From: JADFAK01 sp047615865
GTDB taxonomy: Bacteria; Bacteroidota; Bacteroidia; Flavobacteriales_D; Sanyastnellaceae
Direction: 5' to 3'
DNA: 39,447 nucleotides
Assembly: GCA_047615865.1 (NCBI GenBank)
Contig: JBLHIB010000020.1
Location: 1-39,447, forward strand
The first letter of the stretch is position 1. Each line of letters begins with the position of its first letter. Below, piece by piece: positions 7,711 to 15,421 of the stretch. The notes beneath the pieces were generated by a model. The model was given only the letters and a program-made list of their open reading frames with translations, made no database searches and had not been told where the DNA came from. A program made the translations under genes and the position numbers.

Positions 7711-8571
7711 TTACGCATTAAGCTGGCGTTTATACAACATGTCAACCAAGTCGATTGAAGCCTCTTCCATATCTAGGATAATTCCATCGATTTTAGAGAG
7801 GATATAGTTGTAAAAGATCTGAAGAATAATAGCTACGACAAGACCCGAAACCGTTGTAATCAAGGCTACTTTAATACCACCAGCAACGATTGTTGCATCC
7901 ATTGTACCAGCAGTCTGAATCTTGTCAAATGCCAAGATCATACCGATTACTGTTCCAAGGAAACCAAGCATCGGCGCAATCGCGATAAACAAAGAAATCC
8001 ATGATAATCCACGCTCTAAAAGTCCCATTTGAACTCCACCGTAGTTTTCAATTGACTTCTCGACATCTTCGATAGATCCAGCCGAACGGTCAAGACCTTG
8101 GTAAAAGATAGAGGCCACTGGACCACGCGTGTTGCGGCAAACTTCCTGAGCTGCTTCAACTCCGCCAGTCTTCAACGCTTCATCAATTTGATCAAGCAAC
8201 TTACGTGTGTTCGTAGAGGCCATGTTCAAATAGACAATACGCTCTACACATAGAGCAAGTCCAATGATCAAACAGATCAATACCATAAGCATGAACAATG
8301 GTCCACCTTCAATGAAGTAACGCTTGATGTACATGTTAAGACTTTCAACTTGAGCGTCTTCGCCATCAGCGGCTACACTTCCTCCTTCTGCTGAATCTTC
8401 TTGCACTGCGGCATAAAGTTCAGATCGTGATTGCTGGATGTCAGCAGACACACCATCGTTGTTTTCGACACTAGATTGTGTTCCTTCATTTAAGGCATAA
8501 GCCTCAGTTGAAGTCAGCATTCCGATGCCGGTCATACCTAGAATGGCAATGAGAGCAATTAATTTTTTCAT
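7711..8571 (-). CDS. exbB: ExbB/TolQ/MotA family proton channel protein
   Basis: ExbB forms the pentameric proton channel around ExbD. The protein has 286 residues. An N-terminal signal-like helix (1-27) is followed by a polar periplasmic stretch (28-80) rich in Ser, Glu and Asp. The three MotA/TolQ/ExbB helices lie at about 91-108, 190-212 and 230-255, with the signature IAPMLGFLGTVIGMILAF (198-215) and the proton-path Thr residues in VALITTVSG. The extra N-terminal helix is common in Bacteroidota ExbB. It is the first gene of the four-gene unit. The 100-bp leader has a near-duplicate 14-mer (8583-8596 and 8600-8613), but no exact -7 match was found. Confidence 0.92.
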   Translation of the reverse strand: MKKLIALIAILGMTGIGMLTSTEAYALNEGTQSSVENNDGVSADIQQSRSELYAAVQEDSAEGGSVAADGEDAQVESLNMYIKRYFIEGGPLFMLMVLICLIIGLALCVERIVYLNMASTNTRKLLDQIDEALKTGGVEAAQEVCRNTRGPVASIFYQGLDRSAGSIEDVEKSIENYGGVQMGLLERGLSWISLFIAIAPMLGFLGTVIGMILAFDKIQTAGTMDATIVAGGIKVALITTVSGLVVAIILQIFYNYILSKIDGIILDMEEASIDLVDMLYKRQLNA

Positions 8572-8674
8572 GACTCTTAAATGGTTTAAATACCTGTAAG
8601 GGTTAAATAACTGGTAATTCTATTTTAAAAACTTTATTCTGCAATAATACTATTCACTTTCCAATTTCTCTTTG

Positions 8675-8761
8675 CGGAGAGACCGGGATTCGAACCCGGG
8701 TTCCCCTTTCGAGGAAACTCGCTTTCCAAGCGAGCGCCTTAAGCCACTCGACCACCTCTCC
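8675..8761 (-). tRNA. tRNA-Ser(GGA)
   Basis: The reverse strand folds as an 87-nt class II tRNA. The acceptor stem GGAGAGG pairs with TCTCTCC (last pair G-U), the discriminator is G73, and a D arm is present. The anticodon stem CTCGC/GCGAG carries loop TTGGAAA, so the anticodon GGA is at 8727-8725. There is a long variable arm (TTTCCTCGAAAGGGGAA) and a T arm CCGGG-TTCGAAT-CCCGG. The long variable arm and G73 are serine identity elements. The 3' CCA is not encoded (CAAA follows G73), so it must be added after transcription. Confidence 0.97.
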
Positions 8762-8820
8762 GAATTTCACAATTCTAGTGAGACGTATATCCGAAATTGA
8801 GGGGCAAAATACGAAAAATA

Positions 8821-8844
8821 CTTTTAGACTATGGTCCCTAAAAG
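8821..8844 (-). terminator. Possible terminator after asparaginase gene
   Basis: CTTTTAG (8821-8827) pairs with CTAAAAG (8838-8844), with an inner GAC/GTC extension across a two-base bulge. On the reverse strand it is followed by TATTTTTCG. It lies 20 bp past the asparaginase stop codon. The stem is A/T rich and therefore weak. Confidence 0.35.
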
Positions 8845-8863
8845 CGCATCATTTACTTCACTT

Positions 8864-9907
8864 CTAAGACAAAGTCGAATACGAGGTGAGTTCGCCCCTA
8901 GAGGAACGGGTAAATTCCATTTCAAACTCACTTCCTCGATAACCTAATCCTAACAATTTCATCATCTTGGTTATAGCCGCTTCCACCGTCATGTCTGCCG
9001 CACTTATAACTCCACAACTTATTAATCCTCTACTGGTTAAGTATTTTCCTTGCTCCACAAACCCTCTACCGCACTGCGTTACATTTACCACTATCAAGCC
9101 ATTATCAGTCGCCTTTTTCAAAGCTTCTACAAACCAATTTGCGCTTGTCGCGTTGCCCGATCCAAAAGTTTCAAGCACCAATCCTTTTAAGTCAGGAGTG
9201 TTCAATATTTGTTCAAAAATGTTTTTCTTCATTCCCGGAAACAACCTCAAGACCCCCACATTATCGTCCATGGCCGTGGATATAGCAAACTCCATTTGCG
9301 CTTGTCGCAGCATTCTAAGGTCATGATAAATGATATGAATGCCCACATCGGCAAGGGGTGGATAATTGAAACTATCAAAAGCTTCAAATCCCTCAGTATT
9401 AAACTTCTGCGCTCGGTTGCCGCGAAGCAGTTTGGAACCAAAATAGATGGCGACTTCCTGCACACGAGGCTTTCCCTCTTTCCTTGCTGCTGCTATTTCT
9501 ATGGCACTTATCAAATTCTCCTTTCCATCTGTTCGAAGGACTCCCATAGGCAATTGAGATCCTGTAATGATCACCGGCTTAGCCAGATTCTCCAACATAA
9601 AACTCATCGCCGACGCTGTGTAAGCCATGGTGTCCGTTCCATTGAGAACCACAAATCCATCGTGATCATTGTACGCATCTTCAATAATGGTAGCCAATTT
9701 TATCCATGTCGAAACATCGAAGTCCGACGAATCAATAGGCTCTTCGAAAGAAACTGTTTCTAAATTTAGTTTCAACCGACTAAGCTCAGGGACGTGGCTA
9801 AACAGCACGTCCATGTCAAACGGATGGTAAGAACCCGTTTTCTCGTCGGCAACCATACCGATGGTTCCGCCTGTGTATATTATAAGTATGGAAGTCTGCT
9901 TACTCAT
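8864..9907 (-). CDS. ansA: L-asparaginase, type I (cytoplasmic)
   Basis: It hydrolyses asparagine to aspartate and ammonia. Both asparaginase signatures are present: IYTGGTIGM (about residues 10-18, first catalytic Thr in the TGGT loop) and NGTDTMAYTASAM (about 89-101, second Thr and its Asp partner). There is no signal peptide, which points to the cytoplasmic type I enzyme. I choose the ATG at 9907, giving 347 residues and the start MSKQTSILIIYTGGT. A GTG at 9946 would add 13 unsupported residues. It is a single gene following tatD on the same strand, 82 bp from the tatD stop codon. Confidence 0.92.
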   Translation of the reverse strand: MSKQTSILIIYTGGTIGMVADEKTGSYHPFDMDVLFSHVPELSRLKLNLETVSFEEPIDSSDFDVSTWIKLATIIEDAYNDHDGFVVLNGTDTMAYTASAMSFMLENLAKPVIITGSQLPMGVLRTDGKENLISAIEIAAARKEGKPRVQEVAIYFGSKLLRGNRAQKFNTEGFEAFDSFNYPPLADVGIHIIYHDLRMLRQAQMEFAISTAMDDNVGVLRLFPGMKKNIFEQILNTPDLKGLVLETFGSGNATSANWFVEALKKATDNGLIVVNVTQCGRGFVEQGKYLTSRGLISCGVISAADMTVEAAITKMMKLLGLGYRGSEFEMEFTRSSRGELTSYSTLS

Positions 9908-9988
9908 GCATTGTATCTTACTGACGACTAACCTAGTATTATTCACACATCTATCTCAATAAATGTGGCGAATAATTCACAGTTCTAA

Positions 9989-10759
9989 CTAGCAATTAAA
10001 AACTTTTCGGCTGTTCGCCGTTGTGATCTCAGCCACCTTTTCAAGGCTAATCTCATGCATATCGGCCACTTTTTGAGCTACCAATAGCAAATAAGATGAT
10101 TCATTTCGCTTGCCTCGATGCGGTTGTGGAGCCAAATATGGTGAATCGGTCTCTAGAACCAAGTACTCCAAAGGCAATTGAGCTACTACTTTATCCAAAC
10201 CACTGTTCTTAAAAGTAACAACTCCGCCAATACCCAACATAAAACCACCGTAATCAATAACACGTTGCGCCTGCTCCATTGTTCCTGTGAAGCAATGAAA
10301 GATACCGGTAAGTGAATCGTCATTCAATTCATCTAGGAGTTCAAACAACTCATCAAAAGATTCTCGTGCATGGATAATAATTGGTAGACGCATTTCTTTT
10401 GCCCATCCCACTTGACGTCGGAAGGCAGCTTGCTGAATGGCCAATGTCGTTTTATCCCAATGCAAATCAATTCCGATTTCACCCACAGCACAATAATCAC
10501 CATCCCGAAGCATCTTCTCCATTTCGTTGAGGACTTCGTCATAGCTCTCTTCGACCGAACATGGATGAAGTCCCATCATTGGGAAGAACATCTCGGGACG
10601 ATCATTTTGAAGTTTGTGCATCAAAGGCACAGACGCCATGTCGATATTGGGAAGGAATATTCTCTTTACACTCATTTCTTCGCAGCGAGCAAGGACTTCT
10701 GAAAAGTCGGCATCAAACTGGTCAGAATACAAGTGACTATGTGTATCGGTCAAAATCAT
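9989..10759 (-). CDS. tatD: TatD family metal-dependent hydrolase
   Basis: A TIM-barrel hydrolase of 256 residues, related to TatD/YcfH nucleases. Metal ligands are seen in DTHSHL (D5, H7, H9), GEIGIDLHW (Glu), HARESFDE (His), HCFTG (His) and LETDSPYLAP (Asp). The closing LLLVAQKVADMHEISLEKVAEITTANSRKVF is the standard family C-terminus. Members have 3'-5' DNase or D-aminoacyl-tRNA deacylase-type activities, and the exact substrate here is unknown. It is transcribed divergently from the heptosyltransferase-like gene, from its own promoter only 4 bp before the ATG. Confidence 0.92.
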   Translation of the reverse strand: MILTDTHSHLYSDQFDADFSEVLARCEEMSVKRIFLPNIDMASVPLMHKLQNDRPEMFFPMMGLHPCSVEESYDEVLNEMEKMLRDGDYCAVGEIGIDLHWDKTTLAIQQAAFRRQVGWAKEMRLPIIIHARESFDELFELLDELNDDSLTGIFHCFTGTMEQAQRVIDYGGFMLGIGGVVTFKNSGLDKVVAQLPLEYLVLETDSPYLAPQPHRGKRNESSYLLLVAQKVADMHEISLEKVAEITTANSRKVFNC

Positions 10760-10763
10760 GCCG

Positions 10764-10791
10764 CAAAAATAAGACTTGCATTCCGCATCAA
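10764..10791 (-). promoter_or_regulatory. tatD promoter (-33/-7), leaderless arrangement
   Basis: The reverse strand has TTG (10791-10789), a 17-bp spacer and TATTTTTG (10771-10764), the full Bacteroidota sigma-A pattern TTG-N17-23-TAnnTTTG. The -7 box ends only 4 bases before the tatD ATG, so transcription would start at or just inside the start codon. The mRNA is probably leaderless. Confidence 0.7.
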
Positions 10792-10857
10792 CCCTTCAGA
10801 TAGACGGTAATCTTTTCCCTTTAAAGACTCCAGGCTTACAGAATCAAAATTCATCAC

Positions 10858-10886
10858 TTGAACATTGCTCAAATCGTCTATTTTTG
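10858..10886 (+). promoter_or_regulatory. Promoter of the heptosyltransferase-like gene, leaderless arrangement
   Basis: TTG (10858-10860), an 18-bp spacer and TATTTTTG (10879-10886) match the Bacteroidota promoter pattern. The GTG start at 10891 follows the -7 box after 4 bases. The TTG at 10858 is in frame with the gene and could be mistaken for its start codon; the promoter reading fits better. Confidence 0.7.
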
Positions 10887-10890
10887 CGCC

Positions 10891-11898
10891 GTGCAAACAA
10901 CTCGAATTCTTATCATCCGCTTTAGCAGCATTGGAGACATTGTTTTAACGACGCCTGTTGTGCGCCGACTTAAACTGCAGTTGGAAGGAGATATTGAAGT
11001 GCATTATTTGACTAAGAAGTCTTTTGCCTCCTTACTTACCTCCAATCCACACATCACCAAAGTTCACACGATTGAAAAAGCGACTGCTGAGGTAATCGAA
11101 GAATTGCGTGAGTTGGATTTTGACTACATCATTGACTTGCACAAGAATGTGCGGTCGGCTATGGTGAAGCGGGATTTGCGCGGACTGTCTTTTACCTTGG
11201 ACAAATTGAATTTCAAAAAGTGGTGGTTCGTCAACTTTGGCATTGATCGCATGCCTAAAACGCACATTGTTGACCGTTACCTTGATACTATTCGTGGTTT
11301 CGGCACTGAAGACGATGCGAAGGGACTGGATTTTTTCATTCCTGAAGATTCTGAGGTGGATTTAAAGAGCACACCCGAGTTCTTACATACCGGATACGTT
11401 GCTTTGGCGATAGGAGCTGCTCATGTTGGCAAGCGCATGTCCAAGGAACAACTGACGGAAGTTCTTGGCAATATAGACCTCCCGGTAGTTCTGATTGGTG
11501 GCCCTCAAGACCTTGAATTGGCCGATCAATTGTCGGTCAATCGCTCTCAAGTTTACAATGCGTGTGGCAAGTATTCGGTTCTAGAATCGGCGAGTTTGAT
11601 CAGGCAGGCTCAGGTAGTAATCGCGGGGGACACGGGTATGATGCATATCGCTTCAGCCTTTGGCAAATGCATCGTCTCGGTATGGGGATGTACAGTCCCA
11701 GAATTGGGCATGGGGCCTTATCGTCCGCACCCTAAATCGATCATAATCGAACCGAAAGATCTTACAAAGCGTCCTTGTTCCAAACTTGGCAATAGGTGCA
11801 AGTACGGCGAGAAGGATCGTTGCATTACGCACAACTCAGCTCAGGGCATTGTCCGGGCAGCGCAGGATTTATTTAGTGTGGCTCAAAAAGTGCTTTGA
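10891..11898 (+). CDS. Glycosyltransferase family 9 (heptosyltransferase-like)
   Basis: A GT-B enzyme of the ADP-heptose:LPS heptosyltransferase family, 335 residues. The N-terminus QTTRILIIRFSSIGDIVLTT holds the family's SSIGD loop. The C-terminal donor site reads VIAGDTGMMHIASAFGK, then VSVWGCTVPELGMGPY. The likely role is adding a heptose or similar sugar to the LPS core at the inner face of the inner membrane. I start at the GTG at 10891, because the upstream in-frame TTG is the promoter -33 box and the sequence between does not match the family. It is convergent with the thioesterase gene, and the two coding ends overlap by 26 bp. Confidence 0.88.
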   Translation: MQTTRILIIRFSSIGDIVLTTPVVRRLKLQLEGDIEVHYLTKKSFASLLTSNPHITKVHTIEKATAEVIEELRELDFDYIIDLHKNVRSAMVKRDLRGLSFTLDKLNFKKWWFVNFGIDRMPKTHIVDRYLDTIRGFGTEDDAKGLDFFIPEDSEVDLKSTPEFLHTGYVALAIGAAHVGKRMSKEQLTEVLGNIDLPVVLIGGPQDLELADQLSVNRSQVYNACGKYSVLESASLIRQAQVVIAGDTGMMHIASAFGKCIVSVWGCTVPELGMGPYRPHPKSIIIEPKDLTKRPCSKLGNRCKYGEKDRCITHNSAQGIVRAAQDLFSVAQKVL

Positions 11899-12391
11899 GC
11901 TCTGTAGCTTCACTTGGCTTTAATTTTCCAGCCAAAATCAACCTCAATTGTCTTCGGCGCAAGGCACCATCATACCGCTTTATTTCTTCATCATTACCTG
12001 GGATAAGTTCAGGCACATTGATTGGATTTCCCAATTGATCAACAGCTACGAAAGTATACATAGCTTCATTGCATCGGGTTTTGGCTCCTGAAATATGATC
12101 CTCTACAAAAACTTCAAGATAGACCTCCATGCTCGAATTGAAAGAGCGAGAAACCTTTGCCAAGATGGTCACAATATCACCGAGTTTGATAGGATGCTGG
12201 AATGAAACATTGTTCACCGCAGCGGTCACAACTACTCGACGGCAATGGCGATGTGCTGATATGGCCGATGTAATATCCATCCAATTCAACAGTTGGCCTC
12301 CCATGAGGTTGCCCAAGGTATTGGTATTTTCAGGTAAAACGATGTATGAACTTATCGCCTGGGTATCTTTGGCATCTACCTTTTGGATCAT
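11873..12391 (-). CDS. Acyl-CoA thioesterase, hotdog fold (YciA/BACH type)
   Basis: This 172-residue protein hydrolyses acyl-CoA to free acid and CoA. The hotdog signature is clear: VLPENTNTLGNLMGGQLLNWMDITSAISA (about 18-46, central helix with the catalytic Asp), followed by NVSFQHPIKLGDIVTILAKV and the strand ending CNEAMYTFVAVDQ. Proteins of this type act on short to long chains, and chain length cannot be read here. The last 26 bp run under the convergent glycosyltransferase gene. A -7 element lies 16 bp before the ATG. Confidence 0.88.
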   Translation of the reverse strand: MIQKVDAKDTQAISSYIVLPENTNTLGNLMGGQLLNWMDITSAISAHRHCRRVVVTAAVNNVSFQHPIKLGDIVTILAKVSRSFNSSMEVYLEVFVEDHISGAKTRCNEAMYTFVAVDQLGNPINVPELIPGNDEEIKRYDGALRRRQLRLILAGKLKPSEATELKALFEPH

Positions 12392-12407
12392 GGCTTAAAA
12401 ATTTGTG

Positions 12408-12415
12408 CAAAGATA
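12408..12415 (-). promoter_or_regulatory. Putative thioesterase promoter -7 element
   Basis: The reverse strand reads TATCTTTG, an exact TAnnTTTG match, 16 bases before the ATG at 12391. A clear TTG box is not seen upstream. Confidence 0.5.
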
Positions 12416-12439
12416 CGGTCTATTTCCAGTGAGTGGATG

Positions 12440-12447
12440 TAATTTCG
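12440..12447 (+). promoter_or_regulatory. Putative hemJ promoter -7 element
   Basis: TAATTTCG differs from TAnnTTTG by one base and ends 4 bases before the hemJ ATG. This is the same short spacing as in tatD and the GT9 gene, which again suggests a leaderless mRNA. Confidence 0.4.
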
Positions 12448-12451
12448 CAGT

Positions 12452-12994
12452 ATGGACATTGGAATTCTTAAATCCTTGCACATCATCTTTGTGGTCACAT
12501 GGTTTGCCGGACTTTTCTACATCTTCCGCCTTTTTGTGTATCACGCTGAAGCTCAATCAAAAGATGAGCCTGAGCGCTCAATCCTAACGAAGCAGTACAA
12601 GCTCATGGAGAAAAGGCTGTGGTATATCATCACATGGCCGTCTGCAATTTTAACCTTGTTCTTTGGGACGCTCTTACTTATTGAAATGCCAGGATATTTG
12701 AGCGAAAGTTTTATGCAGCTCAAACTCACCTTCGTTGCTATCCTATATATCTACCAAGTTTATGGTGAATACGTCATTCGCCAATTGAAGAATGATGTCA
12801 TTCCATTTAAATCCATGACATTCCGCTTACTCAATGAAGTGCCTACCATAATACTTATTGCCGTTGTTTTCCTGATTGTGAAGCGAAACACTATAAGCTG
12901 GATTTGGGGAACTATTGGCATTCTGGGAGTAGGCATGGCCTTGGCAATAGCCGCCAAGATGTACAAGAAATACCGGTTGAAAAAGAAGGAGTAA
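12452..12994 (+). CDS. hemJ: HemJ-like protoporphyrinogen IX oxidase (CopD family membrane protein)
   Basis: HemJ oxidises protoporphyrinogen IX to protoporphyrin IX, the penultimate step of heme synthesis in organisms lacking HemG and HemY. The family N-terminus is intact: LHIIFVVTWFAGLFYIFRLFVYHAEA (about 9-34) contains the conserved His and the RLFVYH block. It is followed by MEKRLWYIITWPSAILT and the LKLTFV segment with the conserved Lys. Five hydrophobic segments fit an inner-membrane protein, at 180 residues the usual size. The C-terminus is strongly basic. The large heme demand of the nearby act-cta operon fits, although the genes are not linked in one transcript. Confidence 0.82.
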   Translation: MDIGILKSLHIIFVVTWFAGLFYIFRLFVYHAEAQSKDEPERSILTKQYKLMEKRLWYIITWPSAILTLFFGTLLLIEMPGYLSESFMQLKLTFVAILYIYQVYGEYVIRQLKNDVIPFKSMTFRLLNEVPTIILIAVVFLIVKRNTISWIWGTIGILGVGMALAIAAKMYKKYRLKKKE

Positions 12995-12996
12995 AT

Positions 12997-13116
12997 TCAC
13001 TTGGCTATGGCTGAAATACGCTCCTCCCAGTTGCCAAAATATGCTAATCCCATCAGTCTTACCGCGGAATACAGCTTTCGAATCCCGATATTCACAATAT
13101 ATAAAGGAATTCTCCG
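12997..13116 (-). pseudogene. Possible gene remnant, about 39 codons
   Basis: Right after hemJ, the reverse strand has an open frame closed by stops at 13117-13119 and 12997-12999. It contains segments such as IGIRKLYSAVRLMGLAYFGN and WEERISAIAK, which have a plausible protein-like composition. The only internal start is a GTG at 13095, with no promoter or ribosome site. I do not recognise a family. It could be the tail of a deleted gene, a translated piece of an interspersed repeat, or chance. The rest of 13117-13250 shows only the small palindrome TTGTTAACAA. Confidence 0.25.
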
Positions 13117-13250
13117 TTAGTGCAATGGATCGCGTTGTTACAGGGTGCTATTCAATGAATGATTGTTAACAACTGAAGTCTGGAAATCACGATCTACTGG
13201 AGATAAGTCATTACATTTAGAAAACAGATTTCACCTTAAACCCGTGGGAA

Positions 13251-13442
13251 ATGCTTGAATTTTGCAAGAAAGTTTTAATAAAAGTCAGCTTCGATAAAAT
13301 CCTGTTTAATAAAGAACTTCAAAAATCCATACGTTGGGTAAAGAAGGAGGAACTCACTCAATTGAAAGAGTGGTGTATTAAACAATTTGGATATAAGTAT
13401 AGCGACATCATCTTAGTTTCCTTCAACGCCGTACCAGCTTAA
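13251..13442 (+). CDS. Small conserved-looking protein, 63 residues, unknown function
   Basis: The sequence begins MLEFCKKVLIKVSFDKILF and continues with a charged helix (NKELQKSIRWVKKEELTQLK) and EWCIKQFGYKYSDIILVSF. I recall similar short soluble proteins in other Bacteroidota, with the pattern VSFDK-x-LF-x-KEL, the W-containing helix and LKEWC, but cannot name a family or function. Two cysteines and mostly helical composition are seen, with no membrane segment. The stop codon overlaps the end of convergent queG by 3 bp. A weak -7-like TACATTTA lies upstream (about 13214-13221). Coding status rests on composition and this remembered pattern. Confidence 0.6.
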   Translation: MLEFCKKVLIKVSFDKILFNKELQKSIRWVKKEELTQLKEWCIKQFGYKYSDIILVSFNAVPA

Positions 13443-14371
13443 TCAAATAAGTGGTTGATATTGCGTTTTAGACCGGCGTACCCCGTGCGTTTCACTGGCG
13501 ATTTTCGAAATATTTCAGCAAATGTTTCTTGAGTCAACTCAATCCATTCGTTTTTCGTCATATTCATCAGTTCTGGCTTTGGCTCGAATTTTGGTTCCGT
13601 GTGTTTTAGCGAGAATCGATTCCAAGGGCATACCTCTTGGCATATATCGCAACCAAACATCCAGTTTTCGAATTGACCTGACCTTTCCTTTGGAAGCAGT
13701 GCGTCTTTGAGTTCGATCGTGAAATAGCTAATACACTTGCTCCCATCCACTTCATAGGGAGCTACAATGGCGTCCGTTGGACAAGCATCAATACATTTGG
13801 TGCATGTACCGCAATAATCATTGATTGGATTATCGGCTATAAGCTCCAAGTCTATGATTAGCTCGGCGATGAAGAAATAGGAACCCTGTCCTTTAGTGAT
13901 CAGGTTGGAATGTTTACCAATCCATCCTAAGCCAGATTTGGCCGCCCAGGCCTTATCAAGCACTGGCGCAGAATCAACAAAGACTCGACCATCGACTTCT
14001 CCGATATCCGCATGAATCATCTTCATGAGCTCTTTTAGCTTGTCCTTGACAACATAATGATAGTCTTCCCCCAAGGCGTAAGACGAAATCTTCGGAGCTT
14101 CTGGATCAGTGGACTTAATCGGGTTGTGGTAATTGAAAAGCAGAGATACTACGCTCTTTGCTCCTGGAACCAGAATTCTTGGATCTAGACGCATGTCGAA
14201 GTGATTCTCCATATATGACATCTTTCCGTGCCCTTCCTTCTTCAGCCATGCCGATAATCTAGGCGCTTCTTCTTCAAGGAACTCTGCGTGAGAAATACCG
14301 CATGAAGTAAAGCCCAAGGCAGAGGCCATGGACTTAATCTTTTGCGAACGTGCTGCAAGGTCGGGTGTCAT
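13439..14371 (-). CDS. queG: Epoxyqueuosine reductase QueG
   Basis: QueG performs the last step of queuosine synthesis in tRNA, reducing epoxyqueuosine with cobalamin and two 4Fe-4S clusters. Numbered from the ATG at 14371 (310 residues), the clusters are C187/C190/C193/C197 (CGTCTKCIDAC) and C241/C244/C248 (CDICQEVC) with C213 completing the set. The catalytic-type Asp139 lies in DKAWAAKSGLGWIGKHSNLI. The TTG at 14383 would add four residues and is not needed. It lies 15 bp after ruvB, so the two are probably cotranscribed. The C-terminal HEAT-repeat extension of long QueG forms is absent, as is usual for this length. Confidence 0.93.
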   Translation of the reverse strand: MTPDLAARSQKIKSMASALGFTSCGISHAEFLEEEAPRLSAWLKKEGHGKMSYMENHFDMRLDPRILVPGAKSVVSLLFNYHNPIKSTDPEAPKISSYALGEDYHYVVKDKLKELMKMIHADIGEVDGRVFVDSAPVLDKAWAAKSGLGWIGKHSNLITKGQGSYFFIAELIIDLELIADNPINDYCGTCTKCIDACPTDAIVAPYEVDGSKCISYFTIELKDALLPKERSGQFENWMFGCDICQEVCPWNRFSLKHTEPKFEPKPELMNMTKNEWIELTQETFAEIFRKSPVKRTGYAGLKRNINHLFD

Positions 14372-14386
14372 GATCGAAGCCAATGA

Positions 14387-15406
14387 TTAAAACATGCTCG
14401 ATTGATCGGGTTGTCTAGTCTTTCCCAAATGGGTATAAGCGAGCTCAGTGACCTGTCGGCCCCGAGGAGTTCTCACTAAAAACCCTTCTTGAATTAGGAA
14501 AGGCTCGTATACTTCTTCCAAGGTATCTGCCTGTTCACCGACAGCCGTCGCTATTGTCGATAGACCGACTGGACCTCCTTTAAACTTATCGATCACAGTA
14601 TTGAGTATACGATTGTCCATTTCATCCAATCCGTGCTCATCCACATTGAGTGCCTCGAGACTTGACTTGGTTATGGCCATATCGATTTTACCATCTCCCT
14701 TTATTTGCGCGAAGTCGCGAACTCTTCTTAAAAGCGAATTGGCAATACGAGGAGTTCCTCTACTTCTTCTTGCTATTTCGTAGGCAGCAGTTTCATCAAT
14801 TTCAATTTCAAGAATCTCCGAGCTACGTTCAACGATCGTTGTGAGCGTTTTTGCATCGTAATAGTTCAATCGACTATTGATCCCAAAACGGGCTCTCAAA
14901 GGCGCCGTGAGCAATCCTGATCGGGTTGTTGCGCCTATTAAGGTAAAAGGATTAAGCGCGATTTGGACAGATCTAGCTGCGGGTCCTGAATCGATAACTA
15001 GATCTATACAGTAGTCCTCCATAGCGCTGTAGAGGTATTCCTCAATTACCGGACTCAATCTATGAATCTCATCGATAAAAAGGACATCATTTTCTTCGAG
15101 GTTGGTAAGGAGACCTGCTAAATCACCAGGTTTGTCCAGTACAGGCCCAGAGGTGATTTTAATACCCACAGCCATTTCATTCGCTATAATATTGGCTAAA
15201 GTAGTTTTTCCCAATCCCGGAGGTCCATGCAACAGAACGTGATCCAAGGACTCTTCGCGTTGCTTTGCTGCTTGCACAAAGATCTTGAGATTATCCAACA
15301 CACTTTGCTGACCTGTGAAGTCTTCAAACTGTTTAGGTCTGAGTACTTTTTCAATATCCTTATCAGAAGCTTGGGAGGCCTCTTCTTTAAAATCAAAATC
15401 TGACAT
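14387..15406 (-). CDS. ruvB: Holliday junction branch migration helicase RuvB
   Basis: RuvB is the AAA+ motor that, with RuvA, drives branch migration at Holliday junctions. At 339 residues it has the full set: RPKQFEDFTGQ at the N-terminus, Walker A GPPGLGKTT (61-69), Walker B DEIH (112-115), the beta-hairpin region, sensor 1 GATTRSG, sensor 2 RGTPRIANSLLRRVRDFAQ, and a winged-helix C-terminus with EPFLIQEGFLVRTPRGR. It is followed closely by queG. The upstream gene ends 15 bp before the start codon and encodes an unrelated envelope protein. Confidence 0.97.
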   Translation of the reverse strand: MSDFDFKEEASQASDKDIEKVLRPKQFEDFTGQQSVLDNLKIFVQAAKQREESLDHVLLHGPPGLGKTTLANIIANEMAVGIKITSGPVLDKPGDLAGLLTNLEENDVLFIDEIHRLSPVIEEYLYSAMEDYCIDLVIDSGPAARSVQIALNPFTLIGATTRSGLLTAPLRARFGINSRLNYYDAKTLTTIVERSSEILEIEIDETAAYEIARRSRGTPRIANSLLRRVRDFAQIKGDGKIDMAITKSSLEALNVDEHGLDEMDNRILNTVIDKFKGGPVGLSTIATAVGEQADTLEEVYEPFLIQEGFLVRTPRGRQVTELAYTHLGKTRQPDQSSMF

Positions 15407-15421
15407 CAGTTCAAAAATAAA

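Noticed and set aside
9209..9763. A 184-codon plus-strand frame
   Set aside because: Lies entirely antisense within the asparaginase gene, whose catalytic motifs are intact.
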